A stretch of 64,000 nt of DNA from Siphonodentalium dalli. Lineage: Eukaryota; Mollusca; Scaphopoda; Gadilida; Siphonodentaliidae. The notes under the pieces were generated by a model that saw nothing but the letters and a program-made list of their open reading frames with translations, searched no databases and was not told the DNA's origin. The stretch is from positions 161,407,465 to 161,471,464 of the forward strand of contig CP136068.1 of assembly GCA_032622095.1 (NCBI GenBank). Reading direction: 5' to 3'. Each line of letters begins with the position of its first letter. The stretch's first letter is position 1. This document shows, in pieces, positions 36,123 through 48,515 of this stretch. The position numbers were made by a program, and so were the translations under genes.

Positions 36123-36346
36123 CATATGCCGGCGATTGGGCCTTCTTCGTGGACGGCACAGATGAACTGCAACTCGGAACATGGACGTACTCTGACGGAT
36201 CACCTTTGCCTTGGACCAATTGGGGACCTGGTGAACCAAACAGTAGTGAAGAACACTGCATGACCATGCTCAGCACTCTGAACCGGATGATCAATGACCA
36301 TTGGTGCAACTCCAATGTCGGATATATATGTCAAATTGATGTTTAA
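36123..36346 (+). CDS. Last exon of a C-type lectin domain protein (partial gene)
   Basis: Encodes the C-terminal half of a C-type lectin (sugar-binding) domain. Visible in order are FFVDGTDEL, WTYSDGS, WTNWGPGEPN with the EPN triplet typical of mannose-type calcium sites, EEHCMTM, INDHWC and GYICQIDV followed by TAA. Three of the domain's conserved cysteines are present. The usual WND before the fourth conserved cysteine is IND-H-W, so one hydrophobic anchor is changed while the N-D calcium pair is kept. The exon is entered through tttatttcag at 36122, splitting the first codon after its first base (phase 1). The upstream ATG at 36053 lies in the apparent intron and is not a likely start. 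The N-terminal half of the domain is not found in the preceding 2 kb, so upstream exons lie further away or are missing. Confidence 0.8.
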
Positions 36347-36349
36347 ACT

Positions 36350-37500
36350 AACAACAATATCTTGCGAAAACTCAGTGGGAGAACACGCCAATTGGAAATT
36401 TGTGTATTTTGAAAAATCATTTTCATAAAATCTGAGAAACCAGACTCTTGAGCGAGCGCGGTATTCACATAATTTTGGGTCACTTTACTTGGAAATAAGC
36501 AAAAGGTTTAAAAAAAAAACGAATTCTGACGACTTGTTTTCAAATGAATGTGTTCAATCACTTTCAGCTTTTGCACATAACATACTTTAACACTGATGTC
36601 ATCAGTGCACACAGCTCGAAAAATGCTTGGCTCATCGTTACAATGGAAGATTTCCATGCTTCTGTATTGTGTACAAACGACTGAACAGCATGCATGACGA
36701 TAGATCACCTTCCCAACACCACGACTACTCAGCCTGCTCAAATATAAGTTGGTTTTCGCAAGATGAAATGTTTTTACCTCACGCCTTTTAACCAAATATA
36801 TCATCTATTTTGACACAGAAATGGCAATAAACATAGTATACTGAAGTATTCAATACCTATATCAGCATATAGTGTTATACAGGAGTGGGGTATCACTTCA
36901 GAACCCATACTCAACCCCTCTGCTGGATGCATAGAATTCACCACTGTCCCAGATTGTGAACAGAAACAAAATTGACACTACCTGCTGCGAAACATAATAA
37001 CACTTTATGCAAAAATAAAAATAAAAACATAAAACTAGATACATCAAATCACATTGTGCTAATCGAAATGAAAACTGGAAACTAAAAGATTTTGCCTGCC
37101 GCTGCCTGACATGGATAAGACTCATGTATTCAATTATATCAGCTTGTCTTATGTTCAACCGTATCTTCGTTTATGATGTTCCTCCCCATGCATAGAACGT
37201 TGTTACACAAGGGCACTGAAGTTCATATCAAATTTTGTGTCCATGTGTAAATGTATATTTACCCCAGAGTTATCTTTCGTTATATTGTACTCAAATGATG
37301 TGTTTGCGTGGCTTGACGATTGTGTAAGACAAATGAGGACATTTTAAATGTGCAATGACTGTGATAGCAGTACACATAAAACACATTAAAAAATAAAAAC
37401 TTTTGAGTGTGTATTAAACAGTGTAACAAAGCAATGCGCAGTATTAATTATGATTCAGTGTAGGTTTACTGTGTTGGTATTTGTCACACATCTTAGAACA
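36350..37500. other. Presumed 3' UTR and flank of the lectin gene; no other gene
   Basis: An AATAAA (gcaataaac) near 36.82 kb could serve the lectin transcript. No other feature is recognised. Confidence 0.3.
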
Positions 37501-37544
37501 AGAGCACACCGTCGGGGCGTGGCATAATACGCCGGTATCTGGAG

Positions 37545-37830
37545 TAGAGTGGGGCATGTAGACAGAACCCATATTTGAACTTGATCTGTATACCAAATTT
37601 GGTTCAGTTGACTTGATTCAATCTAAAGTTATCATCCGGAAACCGCAAATCAGGTAAAATCTGTCGAAAAAAGGGGCATAACTTAGTCGAAATCATGTGG
37701 AGAAACCCATATTCGAATTTTATCTGTATTTTGGTGTGGTAAACTAACGTACCAAATTTGGTTCAGTTCACTAGATTCAATCTAAAGTTATCATCCGGAA
37801 ACCAAAAGCGGACGGACGGACGACGGCTAT
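37545..37830. repeat. Dispersed direct repeat with GGACGGACGGACG end
   Basis: Two ~159-bp copies carry accaaatttggttcagtt, then gattcaatctaaagttatca, then tccggaaacc (marks at 37592 and 37751). The second ends in cggacggacggacgacggc. A clipped relative with ttaaagttatcacccg lies near 56.16 kb. I associate this repeat style with mollusc genomes; that is recall, not a search. Confidence 0.55.
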
Positions 37831-38199
37831 ACCAATGAAAGGTGTTTAAATGGATTTTGGTTTACGAGCTCAGGTTCGTCCATATTAAAGGGCTTAAAAC
37901 GTTTAAGGGCTTCGAAATATGTCCCTCCTTTGGGGCTACTGATTTGTCCATCCTTATGTGGCACACACATGCACAAAGAAAGTGCCTATAAAAGTGAAGT
38001 TAATCGTGAAATTTAAAATATCTGGGAAACTCCGCCAAAGAGCCACAATTAGCAACTAATTTCCATAGCCAGTTGAAAATTTAAGTCGTTAACTTGATGG
38101 AATTATGAAGTATTTTGTGTGCATGTTAGATGGTCATCAATGTGGACAGAGATTTATGAGATGAGCAACCCAAGCCCTAAAGGATGGACATCATTTAGA

Positions 38200-38415
38200 C
38201 AAAATGGACACTAGGGGGGTCAAAGTCTAAGAGGTTTTGTTCATGTTGTTTTTAAATGAATTAGTACACTTTGAAGACTGCATTTTTTTGCATGAACAAA
38301 ACGGCTTAGGGGCTTAAGCTCATAAACCGAAATAGCCCCTAAGCCAGTTGTGGACCAATGTCCATAGCTCATAAACCGGTTTAGTTGGCGCGGACAGACA
38401 GACAGACGGCTAGAC
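38200..38415. repeat. Repeat tail with short hairpin and GACAGACAGACGG end
   Basis: ggcttaggggc and gcccctaagcc (38303-38345) form a perfect 11-bp inverted repeat. The segment ends gcggacagacagacagacgg, like the end of the 37.5-kb repeat. Confidence 0.5.
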
Positions 38416-38461
38416 AACCCATTTACATAATACGACTGTTTTTTTCTTCAAACTGGCGTAT

Positions 38462-38535
38462 AAAAGGTGGGTGGGTCTCTGAAAAAACACTGGAAACAAT
38501 TTTCATAACAATTGGGGGTGGTGGGTGCCAAGATA
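38462..38535. repeat. Scrap of the G-rich dispersed repeat
   Basis: aggtgggtgggtctctgaaaa and gggggtggtgggtgcc resemble the 16.6, 18.6, 19.9 and 52.8 kb blocks. Confidence 0.5.
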
Positions 38536-38559
38536 GGTAAACAAAAGCGTCTACTTTTT

Positions 38560-39200
38560 TACACCACCATATGCTGAAAAGTACATAGACGGCCAACCCG
38601 TCTCCTATTGCTACTCATTCTACATATATACATATATACTGAAATGTATATACTGTTTTAAATTATAAGAACATATTCTGGTTTTTAAATTTGGCCAAAG
38701 ATTTCTGAAAAATGGCCTAACAAATTCAGAAACGGCTAAAGTATTGGTCAAAATAATGTCGGGAACTGAATGGCCGTGTACCTACCAAAGGGACTGATGA
38801 CCAAAGACGACCCGTGCACCACAACTTTCGGATATATATGCAAGTACCTACAATACGGCCTGGTAATACTTGACGGTCAGTGCACCACAACTGTCGGATA
38901 TATATGTCATGTACCTACCATACGGACGTGTGGTAATTGACGGCCCGTTCACCACATATGTCGGATATATATTTCAAATTGATGTATAAACTAACACTAT
39001 TATCATGTGAAAACGGCGGACTTTTCAATGGGCACGTCGCTCATCAAACGTGGTGGAACTGGGGTGGAGTGGACATTGTATAAGTGGCAGAGTAATCAGT
39101 AATATGCTGAAACGTTCATACGACCAACCCGTCTCCGATAGCTGCTCATTGAGAAAATATGTAGTCAAATAAATATACTCAAATGTATATACCCATATAT
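38560..39200 (+). pseudogene. Degenerate duplications of the lectin 3' end
   Basis: Three copies of a block matching the last codons of the lectin exon lie near 38818, 38881 and 38949, each reading caccac, then a tcggatatatat core. The third continues ttcaaattgatgtataaact, parallel to the exon's tgtcaaattgatgtttaaact, and on into gtgaaaac. The flank is also duplicated: gccaacccgtctcctattgc (38590) and gaccaacccgtctccgatag (39120) followed by ctcatt. This looks like a tandem duplication of the gene's 3' end that then decayed; the EPN region is not present. Confidence 0.6.
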
Positions 39201-39450
39201 ATACTCAAAATTATGTACTCAAATATATATTATTTGTTTTTCCAGCATTATACTTTGTTTAGTGAGGCACCGCCCGACCTGATCACAAATTCCACCATAA
39301 ACCAGATTATTATCCCAGTACTTATCACGCCCCCTCATTAATCAAGATTTCACTGAATCATTTATATTTTATAAGAAGGACTAAATGACATCGCAGATTA
39401 TTGCTTTGCATATAACGCTCCATCGTTGTTCAATCAGCCCCAAGAGTACA

Positions 39451-39780
39451 AACATTATAAATACACTAAACTATATATTCGGTTCCTCTCTAACATTATA
39501 AATACACTAAACTATATATTCGGTTCCTCTCTAACATTATAAATACACTAAACTATATATTCGGTTCCTCTCTAACATTATAAATACACTAAACTATATA
39601 TTCGGTTCCTCTCTAACATTATAAATACACTAAACTATATATTCGGTTCCTCTCTAACATTATAAATACACTAAACTATATATTCGGTTCCTCTCTAACA
39701 TTATAAATACACTAAACTATATATTCGGTTCCTCTCTAACATTATTAATACACCCACCTATATATTCACCTTGTCGGCTC
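39451..39780. repeat. 41-bp minisatellite, seven near-perfect copies plus one diverged
   Basis: aacattataaatacactaaa starts at 39451, 39492, 39533, 39574, 39615, 39656 and 39697 with exact 41-bp spacing. A diverged eighth copy starts at 39738. Copies look identical, so the array is young or recently homogenised. Confidence 0.95.
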
Positions 39781-40057
39781 GGTCGGTGTCTCTCTAACCC
39801 TTCTTTGTGTATTTGGGAATGGGACAAATTTAAATATCGGGCCGTTGGAACTGTTGTCCCAATCTCAATTGATGTATGTATATATACATGTATATATGAC
39901 AGTAAAATATGTTTAAACTATATCATCATTTAGAGTTTCATAGAACTATTTGTTTTTTGTCTTTTGTTTGTTTGATATTTACCAATTAAAATTAATGTTT
40001 ATTACCTCAACGTTACATTAAATATCGCACATAGAGAATAAATAACATAGATATATC

Positions 40058-40340
40058 AGATATGTGGAGTCACTGACTCAATATGACGGTTCGTTGTTTC
40101 AATGCTACATATTTACATTCTTATCGAAATGGTGATGTATCGATCTGCATGGCACATTTCATGTCATAATGATCAAGATGAATGTCCAAGTTAGAACCCG
40201 TGCCGACCTCTTCTAGCCCAGACTGCGATTATCGTATCTACCCCTGCACGGAGGTCGTCATTGGAGAGGAAGTCATTTCACCGAGAGTTGAGATAACAGT
40301 TGCAAGTCTGAACACCGTAATTGGTTCGAATGTAAATATC
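40058..40340 (-). mobile_element. tRNA-derived SINE, second copy (minus)
   Basis: Shares tail, body and head marks with the 25.1-25.4 kb copy in the same orientation: gtcactgactcaatatga, cttatcgaaatgg, ctagcccagactgcgattat and tttcaccgagagtt. Diverged and not transcribable as a tRNA. A 115-codon open frame at 40182-40529 lies across this element and is not a gene. Confidence 0.65.
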
Positions 40341-40494
40341 AGTGTGATTATCTGGTATTTTGGGGTTGTCTTATTGCTAACCGATATGGGTCATGTCCAT
40401 CGCGTCATTGTGAACTTTGCGGATATAGTAGAGACCGCACGGAGGTCACACCTAACACTATTTACAATTCAGAGTATCTTCCCATTGTGTGGAT

Positions 40495-40585
40495 CACAAA
40501 TAGGTGGTATTGAGATTCGAACCAGCTAATGGTGGCCTAACGTGTTATGCACCATATCAACTGAGCCACCATGCACATATAGTAT
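40495..40585 (-). mobile_element. tRNA-like SINE head (minus)
   Basis: On the minus strand tggctcagttgatatgg resembles an A box and ctggttcgaatctc a B box, 40-50 bp apart. The flanks do not pair as an acceptor stem, so it is a tRNA-derived element rather than a tRNA gene. Confidence 0.45.
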
Positions 40586-40614
40586 ATTTAGGACTGAAGT
40601 AACATGGTTACCAG

Positions 40615-40765
40615 AAGACTGAGTTAAGGGACATATCCATGTCCCATTCCGATCGATACATGGCTATTTCAATAAGAAATGAGAATTTGTTCACGCTCAA
40701 TGAAGCAAGCACATTTGTAGCAATTAAGATTCATACTGAGTCCGTGCCTCCATAAATATGATATA
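40615..40765 (+). mobile_element. 5'-truncated SINE tail (plus)
   Basis: cccattccgatcgataca, aagaaatgagaatttgttca and actgagtccgtgcctccata match the body and tail of the 25-kb SINE, now on the plus strand. With the copy at 40058-40340 it forms an inverted pair. Confidence 0.7.
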
Positions 40766-40769
40766 CATG

Positions 40770-42520
40770 CACAAAAGAGTAGAATCTGTCTGTATATCCA
40801 TCTGTCTCTTTGCGATTTTTCTCCCAGAAACTTGGATCCGATTTCAACCAAATGTGATGTGTGGAGACACGGGGTACCACATCGGATGTTATAGCGGCGT
40901 TAGTTTTCCAAAATTGTTTTTGTTTTATTTATTTTTTTTATTAAATTGCGCAAGGAGTTCAATCTAAAACAAATATTCAAAAAATTATTTTTAAATTCAT
41001 TAGTTAGTTTTTAAAATACAACTTAATGGAACTTGTTTAATAATTTTAATTTACATGTTAAATTGAGAAAGGAGTTCACACTTGCATAAAACATTCAAAA
41101 ACAATGTAAGCAATGCTCACCGAGGAGACTGTTTCAGCTAGGTATAGTATAAGGGCAAGCATGGCCTATTGGAGTGGGTGGTTCTACGCTATCAGATGGT
41201 CATACACGATCTGAAATATGAGCTTCTTCACATTATTCCGCCGCTATAACACCGATTATGATACTGTTTATTTGGTTGAAATCGTAATTGTCCGTATGAC
41301 ATACTCCACATTGCTTACATGGGTTGTGGTTTATGGCTGATCCCCACTTCTCTTTTGGATACCAATACTTACTAGAATAATTAACAATTGTTCACAACAA
41401 TCAACTCACCAAATAGCATATTGTTTTGGTGCTATGAACGCGTTTTGTAATTATGAGTTAACATGTCAGGCACATCCTGAATCCATCTACAATATTTATA
41501 GCTAGATAGCATAGTTGGCTGTATATATTACCGTTGTGTAAATGCGATGAACGTGGGGCAATCCAAACTCGTATTTTAGAAACATGTTCAAAATGAGAGT
41601 TGCAGTAATTGGGTGTCATGTTTGTTTTTTATGACGACATTACATGTTTCGATCCATGCGAATTATGATTCATGACGGTACGTGATAAGGAACTCAATTA
41701 ACATTCAACTAGCCTGAATATTGCTATATACGAAGGGCGTTTGATTAGTCATGCTAATGTCAGTTAGAATGTCATGCTTATGGCATTATGGAATACAATA
41801 AGCTGGCGGAAAAGAATTCAAATTCAAATTTATCTGAAGAATGTGCTTCAGTTTTGTTAACAGGTGTTGCGTGATCACAAAGTTTCACAAACAAAACTGG
41901 GTAATATTGGATGATTTGGAACTCTCAGAATCAACTATAATTGTTAAATATAACTATAATAGTTTTATTCAGGATGTGCCTGATATGGTTTAAGTTTTAG
42001 TATAATTATATATCATTCATACCCCCATATATTTAACTGAAGGATAAAGCAGTCACAAATATTTCAAATTATTGCATACAAATAATAGTGATCAGCGATG
42101 GTTTGGTTATGAACATATGACCAACAACTTATATCAGGCCAACTCTTCGTTGATCAATAGGCATGGCAAGACCATTTTCAAATGTATAAATTTATGAGGA
42201 GTAGTCTGGTAGTTGCAATTTCATTAATCAAGAATAATTTTGTTCCCTCTCTTTATCGTCAGATATTATTTCATGGATGTATAAACTGCTATATTGGTGA
42301 AGTTATATTTTGAAGACGTTCTTACTACACATTAAACTGTTAATGATATCTTACACCATAACAGTGTATACATTTATCTTATAATTTCCTAACTATTGTG
42401 TTTCTTAAATTTTGTGTCACATTAATCATATGCATAAAATTTCAAACATAATTCCGGACAGTTTTGATAAAATACATTTTTGGAGGAAACATCAGTGCAT
42501 GTTTGGCCAAACGTGTGTCT
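40770..42520. other. No gene seen
   Basis: AT-rich DNA with short open frames and no recognisable family. cctgatatggttt and a capacity for weak repeats near 41.47 and 41.97 kb (atgtcaggcacatcctgaat versus caggatgtgcctga) form a distant inverted pair. Confidence 0.35.
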
Positions 42521-42525
42521 CCGTG

Positions 42526-42750
42526 TTAAAAATTACGGGCGGTATTCCCTGTGGGTATCGGTTTGTAAATAGTCACATCCACTAAAACCGTCATAAACAG
42601 AAAGAACATTATATAATAGACAGATGTATGTTGTTCTTATACGAGTCATAAATATCACGTACATTGCATGTTATTGTCACGTTTGTATCCTTGGTTGAGT
42701 AAACAAACATCAAAAACGTTACCTTACGATTGTTTATAGACAAACACTTG
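42526..42750 (-). mobile_element. Truncated copy of the TTAA-ended MITE
   Basis: Begins TTAAAAATTACGGGCGG, followed by gtgggtatcgg, cgtcataaacagaaagaac, tgttattgtca and gtaaacaaacatcaaaaacg in the order of the 10.16-kb copy. The other terminus is missing. Confidence 0.65.
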
Positions 42751-42759
42751 GAACTACCG

Positions 42760-44946
42760 CGTCGTCCAATGAAAATGTCCCGCTGCGCTGTGGAATGCGT
42801 AGATAAAATTATTGGTGCAATCAACAATCGCATTCAAATCACACCAAATTTTATTTTAATCAACGCATTCTACCTGCTGTCAGTTTAAACTTCATGATTT
42901 TGGGAAATTATTAGACAGATCAGACATAGTATAATTGTTCTTGCAAGGAGATGAATATTTTTCATCCAGTTAATATTTTTTCTAACCTATAAAAGACCAT
43001 ACATACCAAATAAGGAATATTACTATGAGTCGTATTGTAAGTTGTAGGCGTATGGGTTTAACAACCGACATATAAAGCGCGCGAATCTAAATAAGGAAAT
43101 GGCACGATATCGTGATTCTGCTTATAAACAATCTACTGCGCTTTTTGCGAGAAACCAAACAGTCGACCTGTATTTTCTCGGAAACAAAGCGTGTTTTGTG
43201 AATAATATCGCATTCGTATCATCAGCATGCTATACTATTAAAGTATATTGTTGAGGAAATTATCATAACTTGATCATGATATTTATAAATTACAACCTAC
43301 AACGAAGACGCCGGTCTCTTTAACACTACCATTATTCCATCGTATTATTTCATAATCTTCATTCATAAACTAACCTATCAAATTTGTAGAAAATGTTTTC
43401 AATCTGATTAATCATGTGTGATGCATATAATACTGTTGAATTGTTACTGAAATTATTCTTTGATTATTTTGCTAATAAAATTAGTTTGAAATGCACATTG
43501 ATCTCCTCCCATTCCCATATCGCTCGTGTTCAATAATTCATGAAATCTACCATGCGTAAATGTGTCGGTGAGAGTATGAGAAACTGACATCCCAATGTCA
43601 CGTTCACACACTCGCAAGTTTACAATTGTACAGGTAGTTCGTCGCAGGGGGCTCTAGTGTGCTAAGATGAGAATTACAAACTACTTTTACCGCACTGTTT
43701 ACTACACAGGCATGCAATAAGATTTATGTTATTCCACTTCTGATAAGTTATTATACAACTGATCACTGCCCGAAATTAGAAGGCAAATAGATTGCCAGAA
43801 TCACTATTGCAATAGCTCGTGGCATTTCACATCACCACAATAAGCAATAAAGCAATCGAATATCCCTTATCGAATTTCGGAATTTTCGACCGAAAAGTTG
43901 TAATAGATAGTCAGATAATGACAAATTTCATGAAAGATTACATGAACTTACAACGCGTTCACATATTCGTAAATTGGGCTGTCATTTATTGTAGTACTTT
44001 CAGTACGGAAAGCTGAAATGTACCAGAAAACGAACACTTAAATGCTTATACATGCAACTGCATCACAGTTAAATACGAGAGAAGTAGAAACTCTGTAGTT
44101 CAACATTTAACTAGAGGTGTGACTGCCCCAGATGGACTAAGGATACCCCCGTGTTTTTAAAACACTAATATGTTTCACATGTCAGTAAACATTTAGTTAA
44201 AATATTAAAACAACGGATTCCCTAACCCTAATCATAAACCCATTGACCGAAAAATATAGGAATAAAATCTCGGATAAAATTATGCATGTTGGGAAAATGT
44301 CGAAAAAGGGGAATAACTGCCCTAAAATTTGCCAGTGTGTGAACGCGTCCTTACCCATTGCATGTCATATCTCACCAAACAGACAATAAATGTTCCAAAC
44401 ATGAATCACAGCCTCTCTCGATGTGGTACATTTAATTTGTGACAATTAGTCGTTAATCACTGTGGCACAGTTTGGTTGGTATGTTGCTCGCCACCTGGAC
44501 CCGGTACGTCTCGCGAGCGGTTGGTCTCTATTCAATACACGTTATATATTTCGTATATTCGAATAAGAATTCACTTGACATAATAATTAGTGCGTTTGTT
44601 GGAGGCTCGGAGAGAATCAAGCGAGAAACTGAAATAAACATGGATTGAATTTATATATTTACCAGGTCATAGCTCGTTCGAACCCCTAATCTCAAAACAT
44701 ACCTACACGGAAATTTTCCTGGCAAATTCGTCGATATAGTGCCGAAAATACGTGTTTTGTTTCTTGGATTTCTCGATACATATGTTCCGGTTTAATATTT
44801 CAAAATCAGCGGACGCATACAAATTGACACTGTAGACCAAGCGAAAATGCACCCGAGCTGTCGTCGCTCTGAAACGCTTGTCGTACTACATATTTTTGAT
44901 GACTAAACAAAGAGAAAGCCGCGCATGACGTTATTTAACAGTGTCA
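42760..44946. other. No gene seen
   Basis: AT-rich DNA. gtcgaaaaaggggaataactgc near 44.30 kb resembles a mark of the 37.5-kb repeat. Nothing coding is recognised. Confidence 0.4.
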
Positions 44947-44969
44947 TCTATCTATATCTATATTTGAGA

Positions 44970-45021
44970 ATGTCTGTCTGTCTGTCTGTCTATCTGTCTG
45001 TCTGTCTGTCTGTCTGTCTGT
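44970..45021. repeat. (CTGT)n microsatellite in the Helitron 5' end
   Basis: Near-uninterrupted tgtctgtctg repeats. Shortened and interrupted copies recur at 46316-46350 and 47060-47095 with the same downstream sequence. Confidence 0.9.
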
Positions 45022-45707
45022 GTTCTATAGAAATTTACAGGGGACCATCTAGATGATGCCAAAGGGGTCTACTAGGAGTAGCTTTTTACGAGAAAGATAA
45101 TGGTCGGGGTTAGAATTTTCTAAAGTGACGCCGTTGTTGTCAGGGGCAGAAAGCGGGAGGGGCAGAACAAAAATTTGTCGCCGATTGCCACCAAACTTAT
45201 ATATAATCATCCCCATAATATGACGAATCTAATGGCGTGGTTTAAATATGGCAAAAGTCGCGCCGTTCGCGTCAGGGTTGCCTGGAAGAAGGGGGGGGGG
45301 CAGTTTTTTTTCTGTCGCCGATTGCCACGAAACTTACATATAATCATCCCCATGATATGAAGAATCCAACGGTGTGGTTTAAATATGTCAAAAGTGGCGT
45401 CGTTTGAGTCAGGGATGAACGGAAGGGGAGAGGGCACAAAAATTGATAAAAACTAATTTTAGCGCCGATTTCCACCAAATTGATATATATTCTTCTTCAT
45501 GATACAAGGAATCTAATTGTTCGATTTAACAACACCAAATTGTTGTTTTTGGATGAGAGATTGGGAGTGGGTGGGCACTAAATTTGATAATAAGTCGCCG
45601 ATTGCCACCACACTTATACAAAATCATCCCCCTGGTATGAGGAGTCTAATGGTGTGGCTTTTATCTGTCAAATGTGGCCTCATTCGAGTCAGGGTTGCAT
45701 TGAAAGG

Positions 45708-47200
45708 GACAATTTTTTTAGCGCCAATGTCCACCAAATACACGTTCTTATCCATGATACGAGGAATCTAATCGTGATTTAAAGACGCCATAGTGGTGCT
45801 GTTTGGATGAGAGATGGAGAGGGGAGGGATTGGCACCATATTTGATAAAAAAAAATTGTTTAGTCGCCGATTATCACCAAACTTATAAACAATCATCTCC
45901 ATGATATCAAGAGTGTAATCGTGTGGTTTAAGGATGTCACAAGTGGGGCCATTCGAGTCAGTGGTGTATAGAGATGAGAGGGACACAAAAAATTATATCT
46001 ATATGTTTAGTGCCGATTTCCACCAGATTGATACATATTCTTCTCCGTGATACGAGGAATCTTATCGTGTGGTTTAGATACACCAAATTGGTGCCCTATG
46101 GGTGAGAGATATGGGGACCTTAAAGTTGATACGAATTTGTATACTCGCCAATTTTCATCAATTTCATATATATGCGTCTCTAATCTCGTGTGTGCAGCTT
46201 GAGTCCGAAATAGGGACGGGAGGGTCACCAAAACTGATACAAAATCTTGTTAGTACCAATTACCATCAAATTCAGACACGTTCTTCTCAAATGGTACAAG
46301 AAATCAAATCGTGCTGTCTGTATGTCTGTCTTTGTGTCTGTCTGCGTTCTATATATAACTTCACGCGGTAAAATCGAGATGGCACCAAGGCGTTCTAAGA
46401 GGGGTAACTTTTTACAAGGAAGATAATGGTGCGGATTAAAATTTTCTAATGACAATTTTTTTAGCGCCAATTTCCACCAAATTGGTACACGTTTTAATCC
46501 ATGATACGAGGAATCTAATCGTGATTTAAAGACGCCATAGTGGTGTTGTTTGGGTGAGAGATGGAGAGGGGAGGGATTGGCACCAAATTTGATAAAAAAA
46601 AATTGTTTAGTCGCCGATTATCACCAAACTTATAAACAATCATCTCCATGATATCAGGAGTGTAATCGTGTGGTTTAAGGATGTCACAAGTGGGGCCATT
46701 CGAGTCAGTGGTGTATAGAGATGAGAGGGACACAAAAAATTATATCTATATGTTTAGTGCCGATTTCCACCAGATTGATACATATTCTTCTCCGTGATAC
46801 GAGGAATCTTATCGTGTGGTTTAGATACACCAAATTGGTGCCCTATGGGTGAGAGATATGGGGACCTTAAATTTGATACGAATTTGTATACTCGCCAATT
46901 TTCACCAATTTCATATATATGCGACTCTAATCTCGTGTGTGCAGCTTGAGTCCGAAATAGGGACGGGAGGGTCACCAAAACTGATACAAAATCGTTTTAG
47001 TACCAATTACCATCAAATTCAGACACGTTCTTCTCAAATGGTACAAGAAATCAAATCGTGCTGTCTGTCTGTCTGTCTTTTTGTCTGTCTGTGTGCGCTC
47101 TATATATAACTTCACGCGGTAAAATCGAGATGGCACCAAGGCGTTCTAAGAGGGGTAACTTTTTACAAGGAAGATAATGGTGCGGATTAAAATTCTCTAA
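45708..47200. repeat. 743-bp tandem duplication inside the Helitron
   Basis: gacaattttttta followed by gcgccaa starts at 45708 and again at 46451. Marks such as agacgccatagtggtg, gtgccgatttccaccagat and acttcacgcggtaaaatcga recur about 744-745 bp later. The copies are nearly identical, so the duplication is young. Each copy includes an internal version of the Helitron 5' end. Confidence 0.9.
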
Positions 47201-48515
47201 AATGACGCTGTTGGTGTCAGGGGAAGAAAGAGGGAGGTCGGAAAATTTTTAAAAATATGGTGAAATAGTTTTGTCGCTGATTTCCACCAAACGAATACAT
47301 AATCATCTTCGCAATATGGCGTTGTTCGAGTCAGCGTTGCATCAACAATTGATTTAATAAACCAAATTCCACCAAATTCATACACGTTTTTCTCTAATGA
47401 TATACCATGAATTAAATCACATTTGGTATCGTTTGCGTCACGGATGGCGAGCGGATATGCACTATCATTGATAAGATTGCTATTCGCCGATATCCACATA
47501 TAAGTTATATACAGTCACCAGGCCTTCTCCATATCATTTTAAGTAGTTGGGCGTTCACATTTCACAATCCCGACATATGGTGACCCACATAAGTCACTTG
47601 AACAATTATATCTTCTTAACAGTCATATTTATATGGGGATGGCAATCAAGGCATTCATACAATGAGCTAGCAAAAAGAGATAACTAGAAGAAGTATTAAA
47701 CGTATATTTATCATTCTATTGAAGAGATACATATATTCGTGCAAACTGAGAGACCTGGAACCGTCAGAGGATTGCATATATATAATAACAAAATTTAGTC
47801 TGTTCCATTCAATACAGTTTCCAAAAAAAGTTACAATTTGTCAAGAGATATGGAAGGCCTGTTCACAAATAGTGGTCACAGTGTGCAGTCAAATATAGTT
47901 TCTTCTGATATACAAGAAAATGCAGTTAGTAGCACAAGATTTTTCAGGATCCTACCAATACTGACATCTGACAAGGGTTTTAGAACAGACTCATCGACTG
48001 ATATAAACAACTCAAAATATCGCTATGTGCCTGGCACATGTAGCTGATATATGTGCGCAGCAACATTTAGTTTAAACTGAGAATATTTAGCCAATATATA
48101 GCACCATGAACAGAGGAGCACCTGGAAATGTCTTTGAAACATCTGTATCTTCATGGAGATATGATAGCCAGGTGTCCTCGAGATCTTAGTCCAACCCACT
48201 AGATTGATTGATACATCTCAATATGTAAAACCCAATTATCATCTTTTATCGAACTAATGTGTTTATGATGTTCATGTATCATATTATAACGTCTAATGTA
48301 TATGCAGTTGTAAATAAATAAATACTTCATTATTGGTGGAACGGATTAATCGCGATAAACAGAATGACAATTGTCAAGGTGAGCCACTACTTATATGCCA
48401 TGACTGTAATAATCATGTTTTGTGATGCTATTTGAATATACAATTTATCAGAAAACGTATAACACTTTAAGCAAGAGCATTCTCTATTCCCAACAAATAT
48501 CCACAGAATACATTA

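Noticed and set aside
36070-36391. Minus-strand frames overlapping the lectin exon
   Set aside because: Shadows of the plus-strand exon, which has clear domain motifs and a splice acceptor.
39451-39780. CRISPR array
   Set aside because: Units are uniform 41-bp tandem repeats with no unique spacers, in eukaryotic DNA.
40182-40529. 115-codon frame as a gene
   Set aside because: Runs across a SINE copy and flank; the peptide reflects SINE sequence.
45207-47499. Several 70-100-codon frames within 45-47.5 kb
   Set aside because: They repeat with the Helitron's internal units and 743-bp duplication; no Helitron Rep-helicase or other domain.
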